Source: Azoarcus sp. KH32C
GTDB lineage: Bacteria > Pseudomonadota > Gammaproteobacteria > Burkholderiales > Rhodocyclaceae
Direction of reading: 5' to 3'
Assembly (NCBI RefSeq): GCF_000349945.1
Contig: NC_020516.1
Location: 4,402,001-4,466,000, forward strand
Length of the DNA: 64,000 nucleotides
In this document: piece by piece, positions 19,826-38,477 of the stretch
Position numbering within the stretch: the stretch's first letter is position 1
Layout of the letters: the number at the start of each line of letters is the position of its first letter
Notes under the pieces: generated by a model
Told to the model about the DNA's origin: nothing
The model's input: the letters and a program-made list of their open reading frames with translations, nothing else
Databases searched by the model: none
Position numbers and translations under genes: made by a program

Positions 19826-19864
19826 AAAGGCCGGATTATACCGGCCTTTTTCACGATACCGCAA
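19826..19864 (-). promoter_or_regulatory. Hairpin with TATAAT loop between rpsJ and rplC
   Basis: A 9-bp perfect stem (19826-19834 with 19841-19849) encloses a six-base loop that reads TATAAT on the minus strand. A TTGCGG sequence lies 18 bases upstream (19859-19864). This could be a promoter for rplC onward, a hairpin acting as attenuator or processing site, or both. On the plus strand the stem is followed by TTTT, but no plus-strand gene ends here. Confidence 0.5.
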
Positions 19865-19875
19865 GCAGCGCGGAC

Positions 19876-20187
19876 TTACTGCAGTTTGATCTCGACGTCG
19901 ACACCAGCCGGCAGGTCGAGCTTCATCAATGCGTCGACGGTCTTGTCGGTCGGATCGATGATGTCCATCAGACGCTGATGGGTACGAATCTCGAACTGGT
20001 CGCGAGAAGTCTTGTTCACGTGCGGCGAACGCAGCACGTCAAAACGCTCGATACGTGTCGGCAGCGGCACCGGGCCGCGCACGACAGCACCCGTACGCTT
20101 GGCCGTGTCCACGATTTCGAGCGCAGACTGGTCGATCAGACGGTAGTCGAAGGCCTTCAGACGGATGCGAATCTTCTGGTTTTGCAT
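19876..20187 (-). CDS. rpsJ: 30S ribosomal protein S10 / NusE
   Basis: S10 is a 30S head protein and, as NusE, an antitermination partner of NusB and NusG. The start MQNQKIRIRLKAFDYRLIDQ gives the usual 103 residues; five extra upstream codons are not conserved. LPTRIERFDVLRSPHVNKTSR is diagnostic. It is separated from tuf by an intrinsic terminator and from rplC by a hairpin. Confidence 0.97.
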   Translation of the reverse strand: MQNQKIRIRLKAFDYRLIDQSALEIVDTAKRTGAVVRGPVPLPTRIERFDVLRSPHVNKTSRDQFEIRTHQRLMDIIDPTDKTVDALMKLDLPAGVDVEIKLQ

Positions 20188-20207
20188 TTCTTGGTTCCTC
20201 AAAGAGC

Positions 20208-20236
20208 AAAAACCCCCGGGGCAGCAACCCCGGGGG
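20208..20236 (-). terminator. Intrinsic terminator between tuf and rpsJ
   Basis: On the minus strand CCCCCGGGG and CCCCGGGGG form a 9-bp GC stem with a six-base loop, followed by five T (20208-20212). It lies 17 bases after the tuf stop and 20 bases before the rpsJ start, so S10-group transcription must read through it or start very nearby. Confidence 0.88.
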
Positions 20237-20253
20237 ACGCATAGCTCGAGTGA

Positions 20254-21444
<1,191 letters not shown>

Positions 21445-21466
21445 TGTCGAATCCTCGCTTCGTTCC

Positions 21467-23566
21467 TTACTTGCTACGATTGTTGATCACTGCTTCGGCA
21501 ACGCTCTTCGGCGCTTCGGAGTAGTGCTTGAATTCCATCGAGTACGTGGCGCGCCCTTGCGTCAGCGAACGCAGTTGCGTCGCGTAGCCGAACATTTCAG
21601 CCAGCGGCACCTCGGCCTTCACTTCCTTCATGCCGCCCGGTAGGTCATCCATACCCTGGACGATGCCGCGACGACCCGACAAGTCACCCATGACGTTACC
21701 CATGTAATCTTCGGGCGTCTCGACAACCACGGCCATCATCGGCTCAAGCAGAACCGGGCTGGCCTTGCGCATCGCGTCCTTGAAGGCCATCGAGGCGGCC
21801 ATCTTGAAGGCGTTCTCGTTCGAATCGACGTCGTGATAGGAGCCGTCGAACAGGGTGACCTTGACGTCGACCACCGGGAAGCCAGCCAGCACGCCGTTCG
21901 GCAGGGTTTCCTGCAGACCCTTGTCGACCGCCGGAATGTATTCGCGCGGAACAGTGCCGCCCTTGATCGCATCGACGAACTCGTAGCCCTTGCCGGTTTC
22001 GTTCGGCTCGAGCTTGATCCAGACGTGACCGTACTGACCGCGACCGCCGGACTGCTTGACGAACTTGCCTTCCTGTTCGACAGCCTTGCGGACCGCTTCG
22101 CGGTAAGCAACCTGCGGGGCGCCGACGTTCGCTTCAACGTTGAACTCGCGACGCATGCGGTCGACGATGATCTCAAGGTGCAGTTCGCCCATACCCGAGA
22201 TGATGGTCTGACCGGACTCTTCGTCGGTACGCACGCGGAAGGACGGATCTTCGGCGGCCAGACGGCTCAGCGCGATACCCATCTTTTCCTGGTCACCCTT
22301 GGTCTTCGGCTCGACGGCGACGTGAATAACCGGATCCGGGAAGATCATGCGCTCAAGGATGATCGGAGCCGACGGGTCGCACAGCGTTTCGCCGGTGGTA
22401 ACTTCCTTCAGACCGACGCAAGCCGCGATGTCACCCGCAAGAACTTCCTTGATCTCGTGACGCTCGTTGGCGTGCATCTGCAGAATGCGGCCGATACGTT
22501 CCTTCTTGTTCTTGACCGAGTTCAGCACCGTTTCGCCGGAGTTCAGCACACCGGAGTACACGCGCACGAAGGTCAACTGACCAACGAAGGGGTCGGACAT
22601 CAGCTTGAATGCAAGCGCCGAGAACTTCTCGGCGTCGTCCGCCTTACGCGTCACGGGCTGCTCGTTGTCATCCAGACCGGAAACCGGCGGAATATCGACC
22701 GGCGACGGCAGCAGTTCGATGACGGCGTCGAGCATGCGCTGCACGCCCTTGTTCTTGAACGCAGTACCGCACAGCATCGGCTGGATTTCGCAAGCGATGG
22801 TGCGCTGACGCAGACCGGCATTGATCTTGTCTTCAGACAGGTCGCCGTTCTCGAGGTACTCGTTCATCAGCTCTTCGCTGGCTTCGGCGGCAGCCTCGAC
22901 CATCTTTTCGCGCCACTCCGCGGCGTCGGCCTGGAGCTCGGCCGGAATGTCACGGTATTCGAACTTCATGCCTTGCGAGGCCTCGTCCCAGTAGATCGCC
23001 TTCATGCGAACCAGGTCGACGACGCCGGCGAAGGTATCCTCAGCGCCGATCGGAATCACGATCGGTACCGGGTTCGCCTTCAGGCGGCTACGCATCTGCT
23101 CGTAGACTTTGAAGAAGTTGGCACCCGAGCGGTCCATCTTGTTCACGAACGCAAGACGCGGCACCTTGTACTTGGTCGCCTGACGCCACACGGTTTCGGA
23201 CTGCGGCTGAACGCCGCCCACCGCGCAATACACCATGCAGGCGCCATCGAGGACGCGCATCGAGCGCTCGACTTCGATCGTGAAGTCGACGTGCCCCGGG
23301 GTGTCGATGATGTTGAAGCGGTGTTCCGGATAGGACAGGTCCATGCCTTTCCAGAAGCAGGTGGTGGCAGCGGACGTGATGGTGATGCCACGCTCCTGCT
23401 CCTGCTCCATCCAGTCCATGGTCGCAGCGCCATCGTGAACCTCACCGATCTTATGGTTCACACCGGTGTAATAAAGAATGCGCTCGGTCGTCGTTGTCTT
23501 GCCGGCGTCGATGTGAGCGGAAATACCGATATTGCGGTAGCGCTCAATGGGAGTCTTGCGAGCCAC
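21467..23566 (-). CDS. fusA: Elongation factor G
   Basis: EF-G is the translocation GTPase, also used with RRF in ribosome recycling. The 699-residue product starts at a GTG (MARKTPIERYRNIGISAHID). It has the G1 motif AHIDAGKTTT, G3 DTPGHVDF and G4 NKMD, then domains II to V. Length is normal. It sits in the order rpsL-rpsG-fusA-tuf, with a 107-base gap after rpsG. Confidence 0.98.
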   Translation of the reverse strand: MARKTPIERYRNIGISAHIDAGKTTTTERILYYTGVNHKIGEVHDGAATMDWMEQEQERGITITSAATTCFWKGMDLSYPEHRFNIIDTPGHVDFTIEVERSMRVLDGACMVYCAVGGVQPQSETVWRQATKYKVPRLAFVNKMDRSGANFFKVYEQMRSRLKANPVPIVIPIGAEDTFAGVVDLVRMKAIYWDEASQGMKFEYRDIPAELQADAAEWREKMVEAAAEASEELMNEYLENGDLSEDKINAGLRQRTIACEIQPMLCGTAFKNKGVQRMLDAVIELLPSPVDIPPVSGLDDNEQPVTRKADDAEKFSALAFKLMSDPFVGQLTFVRVYSGVLNSGETVLNSVKNKKERIGRILQMHANERHEIKEVLAGDIAACVGLKEVTTGETLCDPSAPIILERMIFPDPVIHVAVEPKTKGDQEKMGIALSRLAAEDPSFRVRTDEESGQTIISGMGELHLEIIVDRMRREFNVEANVGAPQVAYREAVRKAVEQEGKFVKQSGGRGQYGHVWIKLEPNETGKGYEFVDAIKGGTVPREYIPAVDKGLQETLPNGVLAGFPVVDVKVTLFDGSYHDVDSNENAFKMAASMAFKDAMRKASPVLLEPMMAVVVETPEDYMGNVMGDLSGRRGIVQGMDDLPGGMKEVKAEVPLAEMFGYATQLRSLTQGRATYSMEFKHYSEAPKSVAEAVINNRSK

Positions 23567-23587
23567 GGTTTATCCTGCCTTCCAGAA

Positions 23588-23605
23588 TTCGCGCGATCGC
23601 GCGAA
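23588..23605. repeat. 18-bp perfect palindrome upstream of fusA
   Basis: The 107-base gap between rpsG and fusA contains an 18-base perfect palindrome centred on GCGATCGC. It has no T-run and no obvious -10/-35 partner. It could be a protein-binding site or an RNA hairpin; nothing else in this gap is recognisable. Confidence 0.6.
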
Positions 23606-23673
23606 AGTCCAAGTGTCTTGTTACAAAACAATCGAGCCCTTGCCAGGGCCCGATTTACCGCCGCTTGAAAAGA

Positions 23674-24144
23674 TCAGAAGCGGTAGTGCGAGAACGCCTT
23701 GTTGGCTTCCGCCATACGGTGCACTTCCTCGCGCTTCTTCATCGCGGAGCCACGGCCTTCAGCCGCTTCGAGGAGCTCACCCGCCAGACGCTGGGCCATC
23801 GACTTCTCGGCGCGCTTACGAGCCGCCTCACGCAGCCAACGCATCGACAGCGCCATACGACGCGACGGACGCACTTCGACCGGAACTTGGTAGTTGGCAC
23901 CGCCGACACGACGGCTCTTCACTTCGACCACCGGCTTCACGTTGGCAACCGCCGACGCAAAAACTTCCAGCGGATCCTTGCCCGCCTTACCGGAAATGTG
24001 CGCGAACGCACCATAGACAATGCGCTCGGCAACCGACTTCTTGCCGGACTGCATGATCACATTGATGAACTTCGAGACGTCCTGGGATGCAAACTTCGGA
24101 TCCGGCAGGATTTCACGCTTGGGAACTTCGCGACGACGTGGCAT
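23674..24144 (-). CDS. rpsG: 30S ribosomal protein S7
   Basis: S7 nucleates the 30S head and in enterobacteria represses the str operon. The 156-residue product begins MPRRREVPKREILPDPKF and ends ANKAFSHYRF. FINVIMQSGKKSVAERIVYGA is conserved. It follows rpsL by 32 bases. Confidence 0.97.
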   Translation of the reverse strand: MPRRREVPKREILPDPKFASQDVSKFINVIMQSGKKSVAERIVYGAFAHISGKAGKDPLEVFASAVANVKPVVEVKSRRVGGANYQVPVEVRPSRRMALSMRWLREAARKRAEKSMAQRLAGELLEAAEGRGSAMKKREEVHRMAEANKAFSHYRF

Positions 24145-24176
24145 GACAACCTCTAGCTATTTCTGAGTGCCGACAA

Positions 24177-24554
24177 TTAGGCTTTCTTCGGGCGCTTGGC
24201 GCCGTACTTGGAGCGGGACTGCTTACGATCCTTGACGCCCTGCAGGTCCAGCGAACCGCGCACGATGTGGTAACGCACACCCGGCAAGTCCTTCACACGA
24301 CCACCGCGAATCAGGACCACCGAGTGCTCCTGGAGGTTGTGGCCTTCACCGCCGATATAGGAGATGACCTCGAACCCATTGGTCAGGCGAACCTTGGCCA
24401 CTTTACGCAGCGCGGAGTTCGGCTTCTTCGGAGTCGTGGTGTAAACACGGGTGCACACGCCACGCTTCTGCGGGCAGGCTTCAAGCGCTGGCACCTTGCT
24501 CTTGGTGACTTCAAGTTGCCGCGGCTTGCGGACGAGCTGATTAATTGTTGGCAT
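24177..24554 (-). CDS. rpsL: 30S ribosomal protein S12
   Basis: S12 controls decoding accuracy and is the classical streptomycin-resistance locus. The start MPTINQLVRKPRQLEVTKS gives the standard 125 residues. The lysines at the two resistance hot spots are wild type (TTPKKPNSALRK and GRVKDLPGVRYH). It is the first gene of the str group, 107 bases from its candidate promoter. Confidence 0.97.
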   Translation of the reverse strand: MPTINQLVRKPRQLEVTKSKVPALEACPQKRGVCTRVYTTTPKKPNSALRKVAKVRLTNGFEVISYIGGEGHNLQEHSVVLIRGGRVKDLPGVRYHIVRGSLDLQGVKDRKQSRSKYGAKRPKKA

Positions 24555-24648
24555 AGCTTGAGAATTTTCCAATATACCGAGGCAGCCCACACTGGGCCGC
24601 CTCGGGCGGTTGATTCCGGCTGCGACCGACTACGATTGGTCAGTCCAC

Positions 24649-24687
24649 AAAAAGAGGCCGGATGTTATCCCGACAAGCCGGTAAAAG

Positions 24688-24698
<11 letters not shown>
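24649..24698 (-). promoter_or_regulatory. str-operon promoter lying in the loop of a terminator-like hairpin
   Basis: On the minus strand TTGACT (24686-24691) and TAACAT (24662-24667) are spaced 18 bases. These 30 bases are flanked by the 7-bp inverted repeat AGGCCGG/CCGGCCT (24692-24698 and 24655-24661), followed by five T (24649-24653). The -35 overlaps the rpoC stop codon. The element can therefore act as the rpsL promoter in DNA and as a long-loop terminator of rpoC in RNA. Confidence 0.65.
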
Positions 24699-28917
<4,219 letters not shown>

Positions 28918-28960
28918 GTATCACTCCATCCGGGTATGCGTTATGGGCATGCACCCGGGT

Positions 28961-33094
<4,134 letters not shown>

Positions 33095-33141
33095 GGAAGC
33101 TCCGGGTAGAGGTCGGACGTCAAAGAGACAGAACACAGCGC

Positions 33142-33157
33142 CCCGTCACTGACGGGC
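33142..33157 (-). promoter_or_regulatory. Second hairpin in the rplL-rpoB gap
   Basis: A near-perfect palindrome, CCCGTCA and TGACGGG around one central base, lies about 50 bases before rpoB and downstream of the attenuator hairpin. E. coli has an RNase III processing hairpin at the same place, so a processing role is possible; this is inference from position only. Confidence 0.45.
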
Positions 33158-33213
33158 CAGGCGAAGAATACTTAGACGCTTTCTTCGGCACTGGGTTCTG
33201 GCTTCTTGGCGTT

Positions 33214-33254
33214 ACAAAGCAAGAAAGGGCCGGCGCTCCGAAGAGCGCCAGCCC
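33214..33254 (-). terminator. rplL-rpoB attenuator hairpin
   Basis: Eighteen bases after the rplL stop, a 12-bp nearly perfect stem (33243-33254 with 33227-33238, TTCG loop) is followed by TTTCTTGCTTTG. A partial terminator here would set the excess of L7/L12 over RNA polymerase subunits, as in E. coli. Confidence 0.8.
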
Positions 33255-33271
33255 CGAGATACAGCGGGGTA

Positions 33272-33646
33272 TTACTTGATCTCGACCTTCGCGCCAGCGT
33301 CTTCGAGCTGCTTCTTGATCGCGTCGGCGTCGGCCTTCGGAGCGCCTTCCTTGACGGTCTTCGGCGCGCCGTCGACCAGATCCTTCGCTTCCTTCAGGCC
33401 CAGGCCGGTGACGGCACGGACGACCTTGATCACTTCGACCTTCTTCTCGCCGGCGGCCAGCAGGACGACGTCGAATTCGGTCTTCTCTTCAACGACAGCA
33501 GCGGCAGCGCCGGCGCCCGGGGCGGCGACAGCCATCGCAGCGGCGGAAACACCGAACTTCTCTTCGAACGCCTTGACCAGGTCGTTCAGTTCCATCACGG
33601 TCATCGAGCCAACGGCTTCGAGGATGTCTTCTTTGGTGATAGCCAT
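33272..33646 (-). CDS. rplL: 50S ribosomal protein L7/L12
   Basis: L7/L12 is the multicopy stalk protein that recruits GTPase factors. The 124-residue protein has the dimerisation N-terminus, the Ala/Gly-rich hinge (AVAAPGAGAAAAVVEEK) and the C-terminal domain (KIEVIKVVR-like, here KVEVIKVVRAVTGLGLKEAK). It lies 41 bases after rplJ and before the attenuator. Confidence 0.97.
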   Translation of the reverse strand: MAITKEDILEAVGSMTVMELNDLVKAFEEKFGVSAAAMAVAAPGAGAAAAVVEEKTEFDVVLLAAGEKKVEVIKVVRAVTGLGLKEAKDLVDGAPKTVKEGAPKADADAIKKQLEDAGAKVEIK

Positions 33647-33687
33647 GTCAAATAACTCCTAATTCAAGAAAACTTTTGCGGTAGAGA

Positions 33688-34188
33688 TCAGGCAGCAGCC
33701 TCTTCCTCGCGCTTCTTGGCGAGGGCGGCCAGCGTGCATGCGAAGCCGGACACCGGCGCCTGCATGACACCCAGCAGCTTGGCGAGCAGCTCTTCGCGGC
33801 TCGGAATCGACGCGAGCGCTTGCACGGATGCCTTGTCGAGCGTTTTGCCCGCGTAGGAACCGGCCCTCAGCACCAGCTTGTCGTTGCCCTTGGCGAAGTC
33901 GTTGAGCACCTTGGCGGCGGCAACGGGATCTTCAGAGATACCGTAGATCAGCGGTCCGGTCAGCTGCGCGCCGAGATCGGCGAACGGCGTACCTTCGATC
34001 GCACGACGCACCAGGGTGTTCTTCAGCACACGCAGGTAAACGCCAGATTCGCGGGCCTTGGCACGCAGCACGGTGAGATCGCCCACCGCAATGCCGCGAT
34101 ACTCGGCCACCGCGATGGTCTGAGCGTTGGCCACCTGTGCCGACACCTCTGCCACTACGGCTTTCTTGTCATCGAGATTGAGACCCAC
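33688..34188 (-). CDS. rplJ: 50S ribosomal protein L10
   Basis: L10 anchors the L7/L12 dimers and, with them, binds its own mRNA leader. The 166-residue product begins MGLNLDDKKAVVAEVSAQV at a GTG with AGGAGG eight bases before it. AVAEYRGIAVGDLTVLR is typical. A 220-base leader separates it from rplA. Confidence 0.97.
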   Translation of the reverse strand: MGLNLDDKKAVVAEVSAQVANAQTIAVAEYRGIAVGDLTVLRAKARESGVYLRVLKNTLVRRAIEGTPFADLGAQLTGPLIYGISEDPVAAAKVLNDFAKGNDKLVLRAGSYAGKTLDKASVQALASIPSREELLAKLLGVMQAPVSGFACTLAALAKKREEEAAA

Positions 34189-34408
34189 GGGTCTTTCCTC
34201 CTTTCAAGTCCACACGCGAACCGCAACGGGCGGTTCGCACCCACGGCGACCTGGATCAGGAGCGCGGCCGACGAATCGGCCAAATCCTGTTCTGGGCACA
34301 CCGTCTGCGCAGGCCATCTGAATGCTTAAGCGGCCGCCGGAGCGGCCACACCTGCGGTCTTTGACGATCCGCCCCCGAAGGGACGGCCCAAAGTTCTGTT
34401 TCAGCCTA
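34189..34408 (-). promoter_or_regulatory. Leader region of rplJ (L10-leader position)
   Basis: The 220-base gap between rplA and rplJ is rich in paired segments. The clearest is an 8-bp perfect stem (34216-34223 with 34231-34238, seven-base loop) just upstream of the rplJ ribosome site. A GGCCGA/TCGGCC hairpin and a GTGCCC...GGGTGC pairing flank it. Position and structure fit an autoregulatory L10(L12)4-binding leader. I see no clear sigma-70 promoter or T-run terminator in it. Confidence 0.6.
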
Positions 34409-35107
34409 TCAGGCGGCGTTGATGCTCGACGGCTCGATACGAACGCCCGCACCCATGGTGCTGGAGACCGCGACGCGGCGCAGATACACGCCCTTCGACG
34501 CGGCGGGCTTCGCCTTAACGAGCGCCTCGATCAGGGCACCGACGTTTTGCTGCAGCGATTCGACGCTGAACGACGCACGGCCGACGGTGGCGTGCACGAT
34601 GCCGCCCTTGTCGGTACGGTACTGGACCTGACCGGCCTTGGCGTTCTTGACCGCAGTGGTGACGTCCATCGTGACGGTACCGACCTTCGGGTTCGGCATC
34701 AGGCCGCGCGGGCCGAGGATCTGGCCCAGCTGACCGACGACGCGCATGGCGTCCGGGGTCGCGATACACAGGTCGAAATCGATGTTGCCGGCCTTAACCT
34801 GCTCGGCGAGGTCGTCGAAACCAACGACATCGGCGCCTGCGGCGCGAGCGGCTTCAGCCTTGTCACCCTGGGCGAACACGGCAACGCGGACGGTCTTGCC
34901 GGTACCGGCAGGCAGAACGACCGAGCCACGAACCAGCTGGTCGGATTTGCGCGCATCGATGCCGAGATTGATGGCGATGTCGACAGACTCGTCGAACTTG
35001 GCGGTCGCGCATTCCTTCACCAGCGCGAGCGCTTCGGAGACGGCGTAAACGCGGTTGCGGTCAACCTTGGCGCGGACGGCCTGAACGCGCTTCGAAAGCT
35101 TTGCCAT
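34409..35107 (-). CDS. rplA: 50S ribosomal protein L1
   Basis: L1 forms the mobile stalk for E-site tRNA release and represses the L11 operon. The 232-residue protein begins MAKLSKRVQAVRAKVDRNR and has the signature GPRGLMPNPKVGTVT. It is two bases after rplK, implying coupling. Confidence 0.98.
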   Translation of the reverse strand: MAKLSKRVQAVRAKVDRNRVYAVSEALALVKECATAKFDESVDIAINLGIDARKSDQLVRGSVVLPAGTGKTVRVAVFAQGDKAEAARAAGADVVGFDDLAEQVKAGNIDFDLCIATPDAMRVVGQLGQILGPRGLMPNPKVGTVTMDVTTAVKNAKAGQVQYRTDKGGIVHATVGRASFSVESLQQNVGALIEALVKAKPAASKGVYLRRVAVSSTMGAGVRIEPSSINAA

Positions 35108-35109
35108 GA

Positions 35110-35541
35110 TTAGAGGCCCTCCACGGTAATGCCCATGCTGCGAGCCGAACCGGCGATGGTGCGGACAGCAGCTTCCATGTTGGCAGCGGTGAGGTCAGGC
35201 ATCTTGGCCTTGGCGATTTCCTCGACCTGCGCACGGGTGATCGAACCGACCTTGTCCGTGTGCGGTTTGGCCGAACCGGACTTGATGCCGGCCGCCTTCT
35301 TGATGAGGACGGTCGCGGGCGGCGTCTTCATGATGAAGGTGAAGCTCTTGTCGGCGAAGGCCGTGATCACCACCGGAATCGGCAGACCGGGCTCCAGGCC
35401 CTGGGTCTTGGCGTTGAACGCCTTGCAGAATTCCATGATGTTCAGGCCGCGCTGACCGAGCGCCGGACCGATCGGGGGACTGGGGTTGGCCTTACCAGCT
35501 GGCACTTGCAGCTTGATATAGCCGATGATCTTCTTTGCCAT
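35110..35541 (-). CDS. rplK: 50S ribosomal protein L11
   Basis: L11 builds the GTPase-associated centre and is needed for RelA sensing of uncharged tRNA. The 143-residue protein has PSPPIGPALGQRGLNIMEFCK at the thiostrepton-binding face and ends GSARSMGITVEGL. It is preceded by a 104-base gap with two hairpins. Confidence 0.98.
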   Translation of the reverse strand: MAKKIIGYIKLQVPAGKANPSPPIGPALGQRGLNIMEFCKAFNAKTQGLEPGLPIPVVITAFADKSFTFIMKTPPATVLIKKAAGIKSGSAKPHTDKVGSITRAQVEEIAKAKMPDLTAANMEAAVRTIAGSARSMGITVEGL

Positions 35542-35601
35542 CGCGGCTAGCTCCTAATATGAGTACAAGCGCGCCGGCCGTGGCCAACGCTCCTCGCCTT
35601 T

Positions 35602-35638
35602 CCCGCCCGGAGGCGGGCATTTACGGGCCTTGCGGCCC
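35602..35638 (-). promoter_or_regulatory. Twin hairpins between nusG and rplK
   Basis: Two short perfect hairpins, GGGCC/GGCCC (35625-35638) and CCCGCC/GGCGGG (35602-35617), lie in tandem between nusG and rplK. Neither is followed by a good T-run, so they are weak terminators at best. They may be part of the rplK leader, where L1 binds in other bacteria. Confidence 0.4.
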
Positions 35639-35645
35639 ACCTGCA

Positions 35646-36179
35646 TCAGGTCTTTTCGACCTGACTGAAATCCAGCTCGACCGGCGTGGCGCGACCGAAA
35701 ATGGTCACCATCACGCGCAGCTTGCTCTTGTCGTAATTGACGTCTTCCACGGAGCCGTGGAAATCGGTGAACGGACCTTCCTTGACGCGCACGACTTCGC
35801 CCATTTCCCACAGCACCTTCGGGCGCGGCTTGTCCACGCCTTCCTGCATCTGCTGCATGATCTTCTCGACTTCCTTTTCGGAAATCGGAGTGGGCTTGTT
35901 CGCGGAACCACCAACGAAGCCGGTGACCTTGGGCGTCGACTTGACCAGGTGCCAGCTCTCGTCGTTCATCTCCATCTCGACGAGCACGTAGCCAGGAAAG
36001 AATTTCCGCTCGGTAATGCTTTTCTGGCCGCTCTTCATCTCGATGACTTCTTCGACGGGCACGAGGATCTGCCCGAAGGCATCTTCCATCCCGGCGCGAG
36101 CGATGCGCTCCTTGAGGGCGCGTTGAACGGACTTCTCGAAGCCCGAATAGGCATGCACCACGTACCAGCGCTTCGTCAT
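35646..36179 (-). CDS. nusG: Transcription termination/antitermination factor NusG
   Basis: NusG binds RNA polymerase and couples it to Rho or to the ribosome through S10. The start MTKRWYVVHAYSGFEKSVQ at 36179 gives 177 residues, the normal size. The N-terminal NGN domain and C-terminal KOW domain (GEVVRVKEGPFTDFHGSVED) are complete. It is two bases after secE. Confidence 0.98.
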   Translation of the reverse strand: MTKRWYVVHAYSGFEKSVQRALKERIARAGMEDAFGQILVPVEEVIEMKSGQKSITERKFFPGYVLVEMEMNDESWHLVKSTPKVTGFVGGSANKPTPISEKEVEKIMQQMQEGVDKPRPKVLWEMGEVVRVKEGPFTDFHGSVEDVNYDKSKLRVMVTIFGRATPVELDFSQVEKT

Positions 36180-36181
36180 GA

Positions 36182-36529
36182 TCACTTCCACCCCAGAATC
36201 AGGTCATACAGGACCCACTCGAGGCTCTTGTCGGTCAGCCACAAAAACACCGCCATCACCACAGCGAAGGCGAACACAATGCCGGTCGTCTGCACGGTTT
36301 CCTTGCGCGAAGGCCACACGACCTTCTTTGCCTCGGTCACCGACTCGCGCGCGAATTCGGCGAAGCGACGCCCAGGCTCGGACTGCCAGGCGACCGCTGC
36401 ACCCGCGGCGACGCCGACGAGCACGGACAGCACGCGCAGCACAAGCACCTGCTCCGAGAGCAGGTAAAAGCCGACCACGCCGGCCGCAACCAGCGCGAGG
36501 GCCAGCGCAAACTTCAACTTATCGGCCAT
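36182..36529 (-). CDS. secE: Protein translocase subunit SecE
   Basis: SecE clamps SecY in the translocon. The start MADKLKFALALALVAAGVVG gives 115 residues with three hydrophobic segments, the three-helix form found in Proteobacteria. The amphipathic segment EFARESVTEAKKVVWPSRKE before the last helix is diagnostic. It follows tRNA-Trp by 24 bases. Confidence 0.96.
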   Translation of the reverse strand: MADKLKFALALALVAAGVVGFYLLSEQVLVLRVLSVLVGVAAGAAVAWQSEPGRRFAEFARESVTEAKKVVWPSRKETVQTTGIVFAFAVVMAVFLWLTDKSLEWVLYDLILGWK

Positions 36530-36553
36530 CGAGATTGAACACCCGGAAAGGAG

Positions 36554-36629
36554 TGGCAGGGGCAGAGGGAATCGAACCCCCAACCTTCGGTTTTGGAGAC
36601 CGACGCTCTGCCAATTGAGCTATACCCCT
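36554..36629 (-). tRNA. tRNA-Trp (CCA anticodon)
   Basis: A 76-base cloverleaf with acceptor AGGGGTA/TGCCCCT, T-loop GGTTCGATTC, anticodon loop CTCCAAA and an encoded CCA end. It lies between tuf and secE and is probably cut from the same transcript. Confidence 0.96.
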
Positions 36630-36696
36630 GCAGCAGAGACTACGAGGCGCCCCGGTTGAGACGAGGCGCCTTCGGATCGATTAATCGCTTCGACGA

Positions 36697-37887
<1,191 letters not shown>

Positions 37888-37965
37888 GCCGACACCTCAT
37901 TAAACAGATTCAGAAAACCGGACCGATGACAGATCGACCATCGCGACGATCGCCGCAATATGCAG

Positions 37966-38040
<75 letters not shown>

Positions 38041-38067
38041 TCCGAAAAACCGATGCGCCGCCATACC

Positions 38068-38141
38068 TGGAGCGGGTGAAGGGAATCGAACCCTCGTCAT
38101 AAGCTTGGAAGGCTTCTGCTCTACCATTGAGCTACACCCGC
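38068..38141 (-). tRNA. tRNA-Gly (TCC anticodon)
   Basis: A 74-base cloverleaf with acceptor GCGGGTG/CACCCGC, anticodon loop CTTCCAA, T-loop GGTTCGATTC and an encoded CCA. It is second in the Tyr-Gly-Thr-tuf array. Confidence 0.96.
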
Positions 38142-38204
38142 ATACAACGCAGACGAAACGCTTTACACCCGCTACCGACTCAAAACTCCGAGCCAGCAGC
38201 AAAA

Positions 38205-38293
<89 letters not shown>

Positions 38294-38307
38294 AAACGAA
38301 GACCAGC

Positions 38308-38336
38308 ACTATAGAGGACTGATTTCGCCGTGTCAA
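38308..38336 (-). promoter_or_regulatory. Strong sigma-70 promoter of the tRNA-tuf-secE-nusG block
   Basis: On the minus strand a perfect TTGACA (38331-38336) and TATAGT (38308-38313) are spaced 17 bases. They end 14 bases before the mature tRNA-Tyr. This is the best promoter seen in the window. Confidence 0.9.
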
Positions 38337-38477
38337 ACCTTTTGTGCAATTTCTTTTCCGAACGACCGACGACCCGGTCTTCCGAATCGCTGTCGCCGCG
38401 GTGCACGATGGCCTTAGCCGTCCGCGGGGCGCAATAATGCCCGACTTGGTTCTTTCCGTCCAACCGGAGCCGAATTG

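Noticed and set aside
36642..36670. GGCGCC repeats between tuf copy 2 and tRNA-Trp as a terminator
   Set aside because: The repeated unit is direct (ACGAGGCGCC twice); the possible stem is only about six pairs with a 14-base loop, and no T-run follows.
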